A DNA stretch of 51,966 bases from Syntrophaceae bacterium (GCA_003142535.1 PLMQ01000039.1:1-51966); one strand, 5' to 3'. Numbered from the stretch's first letter, positions 24,909-34,919 are shown. Notes: generated from the sequence alone by a model not told the origin. Program-made: numbers and translations.

Positions 24909-26291
24909 TTGTCGCTAAAGAAAAACTCCCTGTGGTCATTTTTCTCTTCCGTAAAACTGACAATTACCCTTCTTGCGCTAATTGTTCTTGTCTTCATTGC
25001 AGCTACCTTCTTGCCTGCGTATGAAGTATTTCAAACATTTACTAAGCAGCTTTCACCGGGTGCGGCTAAAGTTTTTCTCTTTTTGCAGTTGTCCGATCTT
25101 TATCATTCTCCGCTATTCTATTTCCTGATGACCCTTCTATCGCTCAACCTTATAATCTGTTCCATAAATCGTTTCCCCGCATTATGGAAGCAATACAAGG
25201 CTCCGCATTTTCCGGAACCGGCTGGCATCTTCGATAGTCTTCCTCAGAGCCAGATTATTACAGGAAATAAAGAAATCAGTAAAATAAAACCAATCGTAGC
25301 ATCGTGCCTGAAAAAAAATTATGGTTCCAGCAAAGAAGCTGATACGGAAAGAGGATACCTTTTTTATGCTGAAAGGGGGCGGCTCTCTCTCTTTGGCGTT
25401 TACATTGTTCACCTGAGCATTTTAGTGATGATTGCCGGAGCGATTATCGGCTCCATCTTTGGGCTCACGGCCGATATCAATATTAAAGAAGGCGAATCCG
25501 TCAATGTTGCCACTCTTTCAAAAGGCAATGGAATACATAAGCTGGATTTTTCAGTCCGTTGCGATAAATTTATTGTTGAATTTTACGAAGATGGCACTCC
25601 AAAAACTTACCGCTCTGACTTAAGCTTTATTAAAAATGGACAAGTTGAGAGGCAGGGAACGCTGCTGGTCAATCACCCCATCAGCTTCGATGGGTTTCGT
25701 TTCTACCAGTATAGCTATGGTGCAGCGCCGGATATCAAGGCAATAGTCACGTACACAACCGCCGGTAAGAAGGGCGGCTCAATGGCGCTCGCTGCCGGAG
25801 ATACCTTTGATTTACCGGGCAGCAAAGCCAGGGGCTTTGTCTTGCGTGTTGAAGAAAATATTATGCAGCGGGGACCAGCCATCAAGTTGAGAATTATTTC
25901 ACCAAAAAAGGATATCCAGTTCTGGGTGTTTCAGCAACTTGACCAGCTCATAGCCATGAATCCCAACCTCTTGACTGAAGTGCCTATGTTCAATCCCGGT
26001 CTTTTCACGCCCTTTGTTTTTTCCATCGACCGGATCGAACAACATTATTACACCGGTTTGCACCTCGTCCGTGATCCCGGTGTACCTCTTGTTGCACTGG
26101 GAGGATTGCTCATGATTGCCGGTATGATAATCGTCTTTCTTATGTCGTATCAGCGTTTTTGGGTGCGGATGAAACAAGAAGGAGCAAAAATCAGCATTAG
26201 CATTGCCGGCTGGAGCAACCGGAATAACCAGCAACTACAAAATAAAATCGATTATTTATGCAGGCGAATCAAAGAGGAGATAAAAGCATGA
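24909..26291 (+). CDS. resB: Cytochrome c biogenesis protein ResB
   Basis: Part of the System II cytochrome c synthetase, which moves haem across the inner membrane and attaches it to apocytochrome CxxCH motifs. The 460 residues show the ResB layout: N-terminal membrane segments (about 16-33 and 66-84), a third at about 160-185 (LFGVYIVHLSILVMIAGAII), a long periplasmic domain with NHPISFDGFRFYQ, and a last segment near 395-415. The start is a TTG with AGGAG 9 bases upstream. Its stop overlaps the ccsA start (ATGA). It works with CcsA and with the CcdA/TlpA-like pair at 34.9-36.2 kb. Confidence 0.9.
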   Translation: MSLKKNSLWSFFSSVKLTITLLALIVLVFIAATFLPAYEVFQTFTKQLSPGAAKVFLFLQLSDLYHSPLFYFLMTLLSLNLIICSINRFPALWKQYKAPHFPEPAGIFDSLPQSQIITGNKEISKIKPIVASCLKKNYGSSKEADTERGYLFYAERGRLSLFGVYIVHLSILVMIAGAIIGSIFGLTADINIKEGESVNVATLSKGNGIHKLDFSVRCDKFIVEFYEDGTPKTYRSDLSFIKNGQVERQGTLLVNHPISFDGFRFYQYSYGAAPDIKAIVTYTTAGKKGGSMALAAGDTFDLPGSKARGFVLRVEENIMQRGPAIKLRIISPKKDIQFWVFQQLDQLIAMNPNLLTEVPMFNPGLFTPFVFSIDRIEQHYYTGLHLVRDPGVPLVALGGLLMIAGMIIVFLMSYQRFWVRMKQEGAKISISIAGWSNRNNQQLQNKIDYLCRRIKEEIKA

Positions 26292-27136
26292 ACCACACGA
26301 TGATTTTAAGCTGGGTGACTTTTATCTATTTTGCTTCCTTTGTTTTATATCTGTTCAGGTTGATTAGCGGAAAAGAATTTTGGGGGCGCGCCGCTTCATT
26401 TTTAGCATGGGTGGGACTCGCCGCACAAACGATTGCCCTGCTTCTAAGATGGAAAAACTCTTACGATCTGGGCATGGGACATGTGCCCCTGGCCAACCTT
26501 TACGAATCCATGATTTTCTTTGCCTGGGCCATTATTCTGATTTATCTGATTATTGAATGGCGGACTAAAAGCAAGATCATCGGCGCCTTTGTTGTGCCGA
26601 TGGCATTTCTGGCTATGGCCTATGCATCCATCTCGCCCGACATCAACAATCGCATCGCGCCGCTTATCCCTGCCCTGCAAAGCAATTGGCTCACAAGCCA
26701 CGTCGTAACCTGCTTTATGGGTTATGCGGCCTTTGCCATTGCCTTTGGCTGCGGCTTAATCTATCTGCTGAAAAATATGGAAAAGGGTGATGTAGAAAAA
26801 CCAGCGGGCTTTCTCGGCAGACTCCCTGCTCTGGCAACACTGGATACATTAATTTATCAGAGTACCGCTCTTGGTTTTGTCTTTCTCACCATCGGAATCA
26901 TGACTGGTTCCATTTGGGCGCATTACGCCTGGGGCTCTTACTGGAGCTGGGACCCCAAAGAGACGTGGTCGCTTATCACCTGGCTTATCTATGCAATTAT
27001 GCTGCATTCGCGGTTTGTCCGGGGCTGGCGGGGAAAGCGCATGGCCATCCTTGCCCTCATCGGGTTTGCCTGTGTTCTGTTCACCTACCTTGGCGTCAAT
27101 TATCTTCCCGGCATGCACAGCTATCTCCAGGCATAA
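26288..27136 (+). CDS. ccsA: Cytochrome c biogenesis protein CcsA (haem-handling)
   Basis: The second half of the System II synthetase. The 282-residue protein is almost entirely membrane-spanning, with about eight segments. The haem-binding WWD motif is WGSYWSWDPKETW (215-227), and His138 and His240 lie at membrane edges where CcsA has its external haem ligands. The ATG at 26288 has AGAGGAG just upstream and overlaps the resB stop; an earlier in-frame ATG at 26258 would overlap resB by 34 bases. Some genomes call this subunit CcsB; the WWD motif fixes the function either way. Confidence 0.92.
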   Translation: MNHTMILSWVTFIYFASFVLYLFRLISGKEFWGRAASFLAWVGLAAQTIALLLRWKNSYDLGMGHVPLANLYESMIFFAWAIILIYLIIEWRTKSKIIGAFVVPMAFLAMAYASISPDINNRIAPLIPALQSNWLTSHVVTCFMGYAAFAIAFGCGLIYLLKNMEKGDVEKPAGFLGRLPALATLDTLIYQSTALGFVFLTIGIMTGSIWAHYAWGSYWSWDPKETWSLITWLIYAIMLHSRFVRGWRGKRMAILALIGFACVLFTYLGVNYLPGMHSYLQA

Positions 27137-27250
27137 ACCAATCTTAATCAAAACTTACATAAGATTATAAAATTTGATAGATAATCGTCGACTGTTCTAT
27201 TTAAATTCCTTATCAGCCCTGGTTTTCCTTTGATAGTAGCTTACCGCAGC

Positions 27251-29056
27251 TTAATCAAATTCATCCGCAATATACAGGTCATTAATCAAATTGCCATACC
27301 GCTCAAGAACAAAGCGCCGCTTGAGTTTCATGGTTTGTGTTTGCATCCCGTTATCTACGCTGAAATCTTCATCCACAAAGGCGATTTTTTTCGGGATTTC
27401 ATAACCCCCGAATTTTTTCCTCAGGTGATTGGCTATTCCCAATGATATCAGCTTCTTCACCTGATTGCTGTGGAGAAGGTCGCTTAAATCAATTGAGAGG
27501 TTTACTTCTTTTGCCAGTTTTTCCATGACGGGGATATTGGGCACTATCAATGCTACATTGTAGGGCTTACCGTCGCCGTACACCATTACATTCGTAATGT
27601 AAGGAAGCAACTTAATCTCTTCCTCAATATTTGCCGGGAAGACATATTTGCCGTTGGTTAATTTATATTCTTCCTTAAAGCGTCCGGTGATGTAAAGGAA
27701 TCCGTCCTTGTCGAGCCTTCCCCTGTCGCCGCTGCGGATTCCGCCGTACGCCATCATTATTTCCGCTGTCTTCTCCGGCTTGTTATGATACCCCTGCATG
27801 ACGTTGGGGCCATAGATGACGATTTCTCCTTCATCGCTGCCGTCATCCACTTTTGATTTATCAATAACGATGTCTATATCTTCCATAGCCTTGCCCACCG
27901 ATCCCGACCGGTAGCGGGTCGAATGGCTCATCGTGACAGCAGGGCTCGTCTCCGTCATTCCATAACAATCATACACCGGTATGCCGATGGCAAAAAAGAA
28001 TTCGGCAATCTCCGGATTCATCTTCGCGCTGGCCGTGAGTGCTCCCTTTAGCCTGCCGCCAAACTTCGCACGTATTTTTTTCAGAACAATTTTATCAAGC
28101 AGAATATACTTTAATGTTGTCTTGCCTGTTTTAAGATGCGTTAGCGCCGCTTCCAGCGCCATATTGAACAGTTTAAGTTTCCAACCGCCCTCGGCGTGAA
28201 TGCTTTCCATTATCTTTGCATGCACCTTGTTGAAAACGCGGGGGACGGATATCAAATATGTCGGCGCCACCTTTGCCATATCTTCCGCAAGGTTATCGAG
28301 CGTATCCATGAAGGCGATTGCGCCGCCGAACTGAATCCAGTTGTTTAATTCCGCGGAGAAGCCGTAGCTGTGTGCCCAGGGGAGGTGAGAAAAGGAAAGG
28401 GAATGTGCCTGCAATTCCTGAAAGATATGCCATCCCGCCCGGCTGCAGCTGGTGCAGTTCCCATGAGAAAGGAGAGTACCTTTGGGTTCACCCGTTGTCC
28501 CGCTCGTGTATATCAAAACGGCGATATCGTTACACGAAGGATAAACCGCGGGGATTGGATGCTGTCTGCCTTTATTTTCCAAAGCCGCGAGGGTGTTTTC
28601 TCCTTCTCCTTCAATAAGAATAACATGCTTTAATGAGGGTATTTCCCGGGGAAGATTTTTCAGCTTCTCATAAATTTCTCCGGTTGATACAAAAAGAACT
28701 TTAATCTCCGCATCACGGATGATGTAACGCCAGACGGAGAGCAATTCCTTTTCATACATGGGCACAAAACGTGCGGCCAGTCCGTAAGTAGCAAATGCAC
28801 AAACGACCCATTCCACCCGGTTGCCGGCAATAATCCCCACGGCGTCATTCTTTCCCACACCGATCGCGGCAAGCCCCGCCCGTGCGGCATTAACGCGCTC
28901 ACCTACCCGTCTGTAGGTAACCCATTCATAAACGCCGGATTTGTTTTTTGTTCCCAGAAATTTATTATTGGAAAATTTATTGAATGCATTTTCAAATGAT
29001 TCTACCAGATTATCCGGCTTTTCGTATGTTCCGTTCCAGGAGCGTTGAAATGTCAT
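27251..29056 (-). CDS. Long-chain acyl-CoA synthetase (AMP-forming)
   Basis: A 601-residue ligase of the eukaryote-like long-chain fatty-acyl-CoA synthetase branch. Motifs in order: P-loop LIYTSGTTGEPKGTLLSHGN, LPWAHSYG, YGMTETSPA, SGDRGRLDKDGFLYITGR (with the hinge), NGKYVFPANIEE and the C-terminal QTMKLKRRFV with the adenylation lysine. It is longer than the synthetase at 7996-9633 and of a different subgroup, so a different chain-length range is likely. It lies 56 bases after the amidohydrolase gene on the same strand, so the two are probably co-transcribed. It converges on ccsA. Confidence 0.9.
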   Translation of the reverse strand: MTFQRSWNGTYEKPDNLVESFENAFNKFSNNKFLGTKNKSGVYEWVTYRRVGERVNAARAGLAAIGVGKNDAVGIIAGNRVEWVVCAFATYGLAARFVPMYEKELLSVWRYIIRDAEIKVLFVSTGEIYEKLKNLPREIPSLKHVILIEGEGENTLAALENKGRQHPIPAVYPSCNDIAVLIYTSGTTGEPKGTLLSHGNCTSCSRAGWHIFQELQAHSLSFSHLPWAHSYGFSAELNNWIQFGGAIAFMDTLDNLAEDMAKVAPTYLISVPRVFNKVHAKIMESIHAEGGWKLKLFNMALEAALTHLKTGKTTLKYILLDKIVLKKIRAKFGGRLKGALTASAKMNPEIAEFFFAIGIPVYDCYGMTETSPAVTMSHSTRYRSGSVGKAMEDIDIVIDKSKVDDGSDEGEIVIYGPNVMQGYHNKPEKTAEIMMAYGGIRSGDRGRLDKDGFLYITGRFKEEYKLTNGKYVFPANIEEEIKLLPYITNVMVYGDGKPYNVALIVPNIPVMEKLAKEVNLSIDLSDLLHSNQVKKLISLGIANHLRKKFGGYEIPKKIAFVDEDFSVDNGMQTQTMKLKRRFVLERYGNLINDLYIADEFD

Positions 29057-29112
29057 GTTCTCTCACCTGTTCTATTTATGCCGCCAGTAAGTAACTGGCA
29101 AAAAACGCCGCA

Positions 29113-30744
29113 CTAAATTCTCTTCAGCGCGCGGCCGCCTTTCTTGCCGGTTATTTTCCCCTTTTCCAGACAGACTATGCCATTGACTACAAGATACTCC
29201 ACGCCTTCGGCATATTGTTCCGGCTTCATAAACGTCGCCTTATCTTTGATTTTCATTAAATCAATGACGGCGATATCGGCAAAGTTGCCGACAGCAATGT
29301 GCCCGCGGCCTTTGAGATTAAATTTTTCCGCAGGTAACGATGTCATAGAGCGGATGGCATCATTGAGGTGAACGATTTTATCTTCCAGAGCGTATTTGCG
29401 CAGTTTGCGCGGAAATGCACCCCAGTAATCGGGATGAGGCCAGACAGTGTCATTTACATAAGCTATTCCTTCGGAAGCGGTGAAGATAAGCTCGCTGGGC
29501 ATGATCTTTCTGGCAAAACGATCGCTGGAATCGGTTACGGCGGCCACCGGCGGAGTATTTTTTACAGCCATTTCCCAATAACACTGTGCCGGGTTTTTCC
29601 CTTCAAAGATGGCAATCTGTTGGATTGTCTTGCCTTCATACGCTCTCACGGCCGGATATTGTATAATTAAAAACTTTTCCGGCCCGATGTTTTGGAACAT
29701 ATTATCAATTGCTTTTATTACTGAAGCGTTGCCGGTCAGGGTTTTGTATTCCTTTTTCATTTCGCCATTGCTGATATATTCGGCAGGCAGAAAATCTGTT
29801 AAGGAGCCGTAATCGGTATCGTAGGGAGTTTGATCGGCACTAATAGCAATTCCTGCCTCGCGGGCATCACGCATCACTTTGCTGAGCTGGTCATAACTTA
29901 AATTTTTCCAGGGTGCCTTCAATTCCAAATTGGATATCTCGATAGGTGCACCGGAGAGCCTGCCCACTTCAATTGCTTCTTGCAGGGAACGGATAATCTC
30001 GGGATTTCCTTCTTTGTCGAGCTCGCCGGAATTGCCGCGCAGATTGAGAGCGATGATGCCGCCGTAGGGCATTACGCTACGGGCGATATCCGCCAGTTCT
30101 TCTTTGCTGAATAATGAATCGGGCTTCCGGGAAAGATCAAAAGATAATCCCAGCGCGCCGTTTTCCACTTCCTTCACCAGTCTCTTTTTCAATTTTTCTT
30201 TTTGCTTTTCATCTATGGCCGCAAACTGCCGGCCAAACAGTTCTTCGCGGACAGCGCCGACAGGGACAAGGTGGTAAACATTAGTGCCGAATTTGAGAGA
30301 ATCCACCCAGCCCAGCCATTTCGCGGTATTGGTATAGCCTCTGCCGCAATTGCCGGTGATAATAGTTGTTACGCCCTGATAGAGATAATTATGATTTCCA
30401 TTAATACTGGGTTTGATATAAGCAACAACACGCCAAATGCCTTTTTCCTGAAGAATAAGATCGGTATGCGAATGAACATCAATAAAACCGGGAGTTACAA
30501 TTAATCCCCCGGCGTCAATTATTTTTGTGGACTGACCTCCGAATGTGCCGATGGCGGCGATTTTATCGCCTTTGATACCAATATCGGCTATACGCGGTTT
30601 GGCGGAGGTTCCATCATAAATCCGGCCGCCTTTGATTATTAAATCAAAAGTAGGTTCCTGCGATGCCTGATAACAACAACAGAGTGAAATAATTGCCAAA
30701 AAAATAAAAGGATAAACAAAATATGTAGAGGTTCTTTTTCTCAT
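29113..30744 (-). CDS. D-aminoacylase-like amidohydrolase with altered metal ligands
   Basis: A 543-residue exported protein of the N-acyl-D-amino-acid deacylase family; a Cys-rich hydrophobic N-terminus (IISLCCC, 18-24) suggests export, perhaps as a lipoprotein. DVHSHTD supplies His91 and His93, and GNCG supplies Cys133, equivalent to the bridging Cys96 of the Alcaligenes enzyme. But the positions of its other two zinc histidines are Asn here: Asn234 in IALNLRGN (THMR in relatives) and Asn272 in EISNLEL (ISHLK). The catalytic SDG is SEG (Glu425). The HPDYWGAFPR and GHIAVGNFADIAV regions are kept. The start at 30744 has AAGGAGG directly upstream. Activity is uncertain. Confidence 0.8.
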   Translation of the reverse strand: MRKRTSTYFVYPFIFLAIISLCCCYQASQEPTFDLIIKGGRIYDGTSAKPRIADIGIKGDKIAAIGTFGGQSTKIIDAGGLIVTPGFIDVHSHTDLILQEKGIWRVVAYIKPSINGNHNYLYQGVTTIITGNCGRGYTNTAKWLGWVDSLKFGTNVYHLVPVGAVREELFGRQFAAIDEKQKEKLKKRLVKEVENGALGLSFDLSRKPDSLFSKEELADIARSVMPYGGIIALNLRGNSGELDKEGNPEIIRSLQEAIEVGRLSGAPIEISNLELKAPWKNLSYDQLSKVMRDAREAGIAISADQTPYDTDYGSLTDFLPAEYISNGEMKKEYKTLTGNASVIKAIDNMFQNIGPEKFLIIQYPAVRAYEGKTIQQIAIFEGKNPAQCYWEMAVKNTPPVAAVTDSSDRFARKIMPSELIFTASEGIAYVNDTVWPHPDYWGAFPRKLRKYALEDKIVHLNDAIRSMTSLPAEKFNLKGRGHIAVGNFADIAVIDLMKIKDKATFMKPEQYAEGVEYLVVNGIVCLEKGKITGKKGGRALKRI

Positions 30745-30789
30745 AGTTACCTCCTTAAAATATGAATGTAAGTCCGAAACAATTTGCAT

Positions 30790-30818
30790 AGCTTACGGCG
30801 CGTGGACATCTTTGTCAA
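30790..30818 (-). promoter_or_regulatory. Probable promoter of the amidohydrolase/acyl-CoA synthetase pair
   Basis: On the minus strand TTGACA (30818-30813), a 17-base spacer and TAAGCT (30795-30790), about 45 bases before the amidohydrolase start codon. The -35 is perfect; the -10 is poor. Confidence 0.4.
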
Positions 30819-30828
30819 ATATTGTTTC

Positions 30829-31078
30829 TTGTTGAAACTCCTATTCCGAAAGCAAAGCGTATAACCTAAAGGTCACAAGCTGAAGCTTGCTGGTCGAATT
30901 ATCCCGCACAGCGGAGGGTAATGAGACCCAAACTTCAGAAACAAAGTGCGTAACCTAAAGGTCACAAGCTGAAGTTAGCTGGTCGAATTACCCCGTGTTA
31001 GCAGGGGTATAATACCCCAAAGCGAGTTTAGGAATATGTTTCCAAAGCTTGCTTTGGGGTTCATACCCTTGATTCTGC
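30829..31078. repeat. Dispersed repeat of the GGGTATAATACCCC class, copy 3, with internal duplication
   Basis: This fills most of the 415-base gap between the amidohydrolase and ettA. It begins GAAACTCCTATTCCGAAAGC as copy 1 does. A 40-bp block (TAACCTAAAGGTCACAAGCT onward) occurs twice, at 30862-30901 and 30951-30990. It ends with the palindrome GGGTATAATACCCCAAAG ... CTTTGGGGTTCATACCC. No gene is seen in 30819-31159. Confidence 0.7.
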
Positions 31079-31159
31079 TTTACAATAATGATGGATCCGG
31101 AAAAAGCCGGATAATTTTGGTGAAAGCACCCGTGCTTTACAGGCTTCAATGACGTGCAT

Positions 31160-32845
31160 CTATATTCGCGTTAACTGGCGGTATTTGATGCGATGCGGCT
31201 GGCTGGCTGCGGCCCCCAGACGATTTTTCCGGTCTGTCTCGTATTCCGAATAGTTGCCGTCAAACCAGACGGTCTTGCTTTCTCCTTCAAAAGCCAGAAT
31301 GTGCGTACAGATTCTATCTAAAAACCAGCGATCATGACTGATGACGACAGCGCAGCCGGCAAAGTTCTCCAGCGCATCTTCCAGCGCGCGCAGTGTTTTG
31401 ATATCCAGATCATTTGTCGGCTCATCCAGCAGAATAACGTTGGCTCCTTCCTTGAGCGTTCTGGCCAGGTGCACGCGATTGCGCTCGCCTCCGGAAAGAT
31501 TTCCCACTTTCTTTTGCTGGTCGGTTCCCGAAAAATTAAAGCGTGAAACATAGGCACGCGAATTTACCTGTCTGGAGCCAATTGCGATGATATCCTGTCC
31601 ATCGGAAATTATTTCCCAGATGGATTTATTCGGATCAAGTGTATCGCGGCTCTGGTCAACGTAGGCCAACTTTACCGTATCGCCGATGCGGAATGTTCCG
31701 GAATCAGGTTTTTCCTGTCCGGTAATCATTTTAAAAAGGGTGCTTTTGCCGGCGCCGTTGGGGCCGATAACACCGACAATACCGCCCGGCGGCAACGCGA
31801 AAGACATGCCGTCCATGAGTAATTTATCGCCGAAGGCTTTGCTGACATTTTGCGCTTCAATAACCAGATCTCCCAGACGCGGGCCGGGGGCGATAAAGAT
31901 TTCGTGAGTTTTGGATTCTTTTTCCTGATTCTGTCCCAGCATCTCCTCGTATGCTTTAATACGCGCTTTGGATTTGGCATGGCGGCCTTTAGGCGACATT
32001 CTGATCCATTCCAATTCGCGCTCGAGCGTTTTAATTCTTTCCCCTTCGACTTTTTCTTCAGTCTTCAGCCGGTTTTGTTTTTGCTCCAGCCAGGAAGAAT
32101 AATTGCCCTGCCACGGTATGCCTGCGCCGCGATCGAGTTCCAGAATCCAGCCGGCCACATTATCCAGAAAATAGCGGTCATGAGTGATGGCAATGACTGT
32201 CCCCGCATATTGTTGTAAGTGATGCTCCAGCCAGGCTACGGATTCGGCATCCAGGTGATTGGTCGGTTCATCCAGAAGTAAAATATCCGGATTTTGTAAT
32301 AACAGCCGGCAGAGAGCGACGCGGCGTTTTTCTCCGCCGGAAAGGACTTTAACTTGCGTATCGCCCGGCGGACAGCGCAGGGCTTCCATCGCCATTTCCA
32401 GGCGGGAATCAATATCCCACGCATTGAGGACATCAAGCTTTTCCTGAACGGCGGCCTGCTTGTCGCACAATTTGGCCATATCGTCGTCGGACATGGGCTC
32501 GGCAAACTTCTCGTTGATTTTATTGTATTCGTTGATGAGGTCTATCGTGCTTTGCACGCCTTCCTCGACTATTGATTTTACGGTTCTTGTTTCATCGAGA
32601 CGCGGTTCCTGTTCCAGATAGCCTACGGTGTATCCCGTAGAAAGAATTGTCTTGCCGAGAAAATCGGTGTCCACACCCGCTAATATTTTTAAAAGGGAAC
32701 TCTTACCGGAGCCGTTGAGTCCCAGAACGCCGATTTTGGCTCCATAAAAATAAGACAGATAAATGTCTTTGAGCACCGGCTTTTTATCATAGATTTTACT
32801 TACTCCGATCATGGAGTAAATAACTTTATTTACTTCATTGGCCAT
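31160..32845 (-). CDS. ettA: Energy-dependent translational throttle protein EttA (ABC-F ATPase)
   Basis: An ABC-F protein that binds the ribosomal E site and gates entry into elongation according to the ATP/ADP state. The 561 residues are the EttA length. Two ABC domains are seen: Walker [10 protein letters not shown] and [10 protein letters not shown], signatures LSGGEKRRV and LSGGERNRV, Walker [13 protein letters not shown] and [12 protein letters not shown]. Between them is the Lys/Arg-rich linker ([19 protein letters not shown]) characteristic of EttA. There is no transmembrane segment. It heads a minus-strand run followed by the metallo-hydrolase genes only by position; these lie upstream of it. 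Confidence 0.93.
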   Translation of the reverse strand: MANEVNKVIYSMIGVSKIYDKKPVLKDIYLSYFYGAKIGVLGLNGSGKSSLLKILAGVDTDFLGKTILSTGYTVGYLEQEPRLDETRTVKSIVEEGVQSTIDLINEYNKINEKFAEPMSDDDMAKLCDKQAAVQEKLDVLNAWDIDSRLEMAMEALRCPPGDTQVKVLSGGEKRRVALCRLLLQNPDILLLDEPTNHLDAESVAWLEHHLQQYAGTVIAITHDRYFLDNVAGWILELDRGAGIPWQGNYSSWLEQKQNRLKTEEKVEGERIKTLERELEWIRMSPKGRHAKSKARIKAYEEMLGQNQEKESKTHEIFIAPGPRLGDLVIEAQNVSKAFGDKLLMDGMSFALPPGGIVGVIGPNGAGKSTLFKMITGQEKPDSGTFRIGDTVKLAYVDQSRDTLDPNKSIWEIISDGQDIIAIGSRQVNSRAYVSRFNFSGTDQQKKVGNLSGGERNRVHLARTLKEGANVILLDEPTNDLDIKTLRALEDALENFAGCAVVISHDRWFLDRICTHILAFEGESKTVWFDGNYSEYETDRKNRLGAAASQPHRIKYRQLTRI

Positions 32846-32876
32846 GGTGATTAATCCTCTCCAAAAAGATTACTGC

Positions 32877-33542
32877 CTAAATATAGGGGAAGATGTTTTG
32901 GATAATTATATTAAAATTATCCTGAATTTTTTCTCGCCCTTCCACAATACCCATGTGTCCCGGAAAAAGCAACTCCAGATCAAGTTGGGAAAGTGTGATG
33001 ATGCTCTTTTTTAACAAAGCGCCGTTGCCGCCGGGGAAATCCGTGCGGCCGACGTTTTGGTCAAAAATTACATCGCCGCTAAACAGGGCTTTTTTCTCAG
33101 GCCAGTAAAGGGCAATGGAACCGGGGGAATGGCCGGGTGTGAGAATGACTTTAAACTTCTGGTCACCTAAGGTAATGCCGCCTTCCTCGAGCGGAAAATT
33201 AATTTGCATTTGCGGAACGGTGATTCCGAAGAGCCCGTAAAGTTCACCGCCGACTCCTTTGAGAAAGTCCAATTCCTTATTATGCAGAGCAATTTTTACT
33301 TTCTCCGTATCGAATAGCTCGGAACCCTGAAGATGGTCGGGATGTGAGTGAGTATTGATTATGTAACGGATATTTTCTTTCTTAATGCTGTCGGCGGACA
33401 TTTGGTTGAGCAGATCGGGCAAATAGCGGGTAAGTCCCGGATCAATAAGCGCCTGGACTGAGCCGCCAATATAGTAGCTGTTACAGTTATTATCGAAATA
33501 GTTCTTCCATTCATAAATATAAATATCATCTTGCAGCTTCAT
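32877..33542 (-). CDS. Metallo-beta-lactamase-fold hydrolase
   Basis: A 221-residue glyoxalase-II-like protein. The dinuclear metal motif THSHPDHLQG gives His65, His67, Asp69 and His70; further ligands are the His in TPGHSPGS (about 138), the Asp of LFSGDVIF and the His of LFPGHMG. There is no C-terminal lid domain as in true glyoxalase II, so the substrate is open (thioester, lactone or similar). It is 16 bases downstream of an alpha/beta hydrolase gene and 31 bases before ettA, all on the same strand, so the three may be one transcript. Confidence 0.87.
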   Translation of the reverse strand: MKLQDDIYIYEWKNYFDNNCNSYYIGGSVQALIDPGLTRYLPDLLNQMSADSIKKENIRYIINTHSHPDHLQGSELFDTEKVKIALHNKELDFLKGVGGELYGLFGITVPQMQINFPLEEGGITLGDQKFKVILTPGHSPGSIALYWPEKKALFSGDVIFDQNVGRTDFPGGNGALLKKSIITLSQLDLELLFPGHMGIVEGREKIQDNFNIIIQNIFPYI

Positions 33543-33558
33543 AAAAAATCCTTTCCAG

Positions 33559-34368
33559 CTATTCCGGTATGTTAGTTTTCAGCCATTTAGCTATATCGTT
33601 GGCCGATTTCTCCCAGCCTTTTTCCAGCATCGGCAGATGGGCGAATTGTTTATAAGAGATGAAGTCGGCGTGCAAAAATTCAGCTAATTTTTCCTGCATG
33701 GAAATAAGCGCCATAGCATCTTTCTGACAGCCGATAACCAGTTTGGGGCATTGAATTTTATCCGGATCAACGAACACTCCCTGTGCAACCTGATAACCGA
33801 CAACTAATGATTCGGCAACAAACATGGAAAAAATATTCTTTCTTTCTTTTTCTTCGATATTGTTGAGTAATGTTTTTTCCGCCATGAAATAAGTCGCTTT
33901 AACTGGCTTCATATTCAGCATACCCCACATGGATTTTAACAGTGTTCCCGAATAGGGCAGATCGTTTTTTATTTCTAGAGCAACGCCTTGTGGCGGAGCG
34001 CTGGCGATAGTAATTAGCGCCTTTACGGAATGGACATGCATAGCTGTTTTCTGGGCGATAAGTCCGCCCATGCTATGCCCGATCAGAGCACAATCTTCGA
34101 TGCCCAGAACTCTTATTACCCGTTCCACATCCTCAACGTAATTTTCAATGGTGACCTGTGCCAGGGTAGATTCGCGATCAGAAGGATGATGACCGCGCAG
34201 GTTAATGGCATAGCTTTTCCATCCGGCATGGGCAAAGAACAGAAGATAATTTCGCAGATATTCGCTTGTGCCGCCTGCGCCGTGAATAAATAGCAGGGGG
34301 TATTGATACTTTATGATCTCCGGCCGGAGTTTATCTATTGCCAGATTTCCTACTTTAATTCGTAACAA
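33559..34368 (-). CDS. Alpha/beta hydrolase
   Basis: A cytoplasmic 269-residue hydrolase. HGAGG (29-33) forms the oxyanion region and GHSMGG carries the nucleophile Ser99; the acid is probably the Asp in GCQKDAM and the histidine that of FAHLPMLEKG near the C-terminus. The start appears to be TTG at 34368 with AGAGG 5 bases before it; no better start exists. Substrate unknown. It precedes the metallo-hydrolase gene closely, and a shared role in ester or thioester turnover is possible. Confidence 0.85.
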   Translation of the reverse strand: MLRIKVGNLAIDKLRPEIIKYQYPLLFIHGAGGTSEYLRNYLLFFAHAGWKSYAINLRGHHPSDRESTLAQVTIENYVEDVERVIRVLGIEDCALIGHSMGGLIAQKTAMHVHSVKALITIASAPPQGVALEIKNDLPYSGTLLKSMWGMLNMKPVKATYFMAEKTLLNNIEEKERKNIFSMFVAESLVVGYQVAQGVFVDPDKIQCPKLVIGCQKDAMALISMQEKLAEFLHADFISYKQFAHLPMLEKGWEKSANDIAKWLKTNIPE

Positions 34369-34449
34369 AAAAAGCCTCTTCTTAAGTTGTATAAAAAACT
34401 AACTTTCATCATTTCCGTTTTGTGAGCTTTTTATGCAGCCATTTTAATT

Positions 34450-34665
34450 TTATACGCCTGTCGTCTTTGGCTGATCCGGAACAAAAATCCAGAGGAGAAT
34501 GTAAAAGATTAAACCTGTGCCCCAAATAAAGAAAAATAATATAAACAGCAGGCGCCAGGTCCAAGCGGGCACGGGTGTATGTTTACCCAGGCCGCCGCAG
34601 ACACCGCCTATCCAGCGATCTTTTTTCGATTTAGTTAAATTTTGCAGCCAATTTTGTTGTGTCAT
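34450..34665 (-). CDS. PspC-domain membrane protein
   Basis: A 71-residue protein consisting of little more than a PspC domain: KDRWIGGVCGGLGKHTPVP, then a membrane segment (about 38-62) and the motif LWIFVPDQP. In enterobacteria PspC senses envelope stress and relays to the Psp response; short stand-alone forms are common in other bacteria and their role is not settled. The ATG at 34665 is taken; a GTG at 34674 is also possible. No other psp gene is visible. Confidence 0.85.
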   Translation of the reverse strand: MTQQNWLQNLTKSKKDRWIGGVCGGLGKHTPVPAWTWRLLFILFFFIWGTGLIFYILLWIFVPDQPKTTGV

Positions 34666-34919
34666 AAGTTTCACTATCCCGCACCGCGGGATTCAAGTTT
34701 TACCTCTATCACAGATTGACTTTTTAGTCTTTCAATTTTTCTGCTCAAGATGCGGTTAATCATCAACAGGTTACGCAAGAAACAATATTTTCACGGATAT
34801 AAGCCAGTATATGCCTTGAAGTCGAGCGCCTTGGTTCATGCGAGATATTTATGGAATGCTTTGTATAGTATATCGGCAAGACAGATCAATTTAAGAAATC
34901 ATAACTGACTAATTATGCT

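Noticed and set aside
30862..30990. Two 40-bp direct repeats considered as a CRISPR remnant
   Set aside because: Only two copies, the intervening sequence matches other dispersed repeats, and no cas gene is present.
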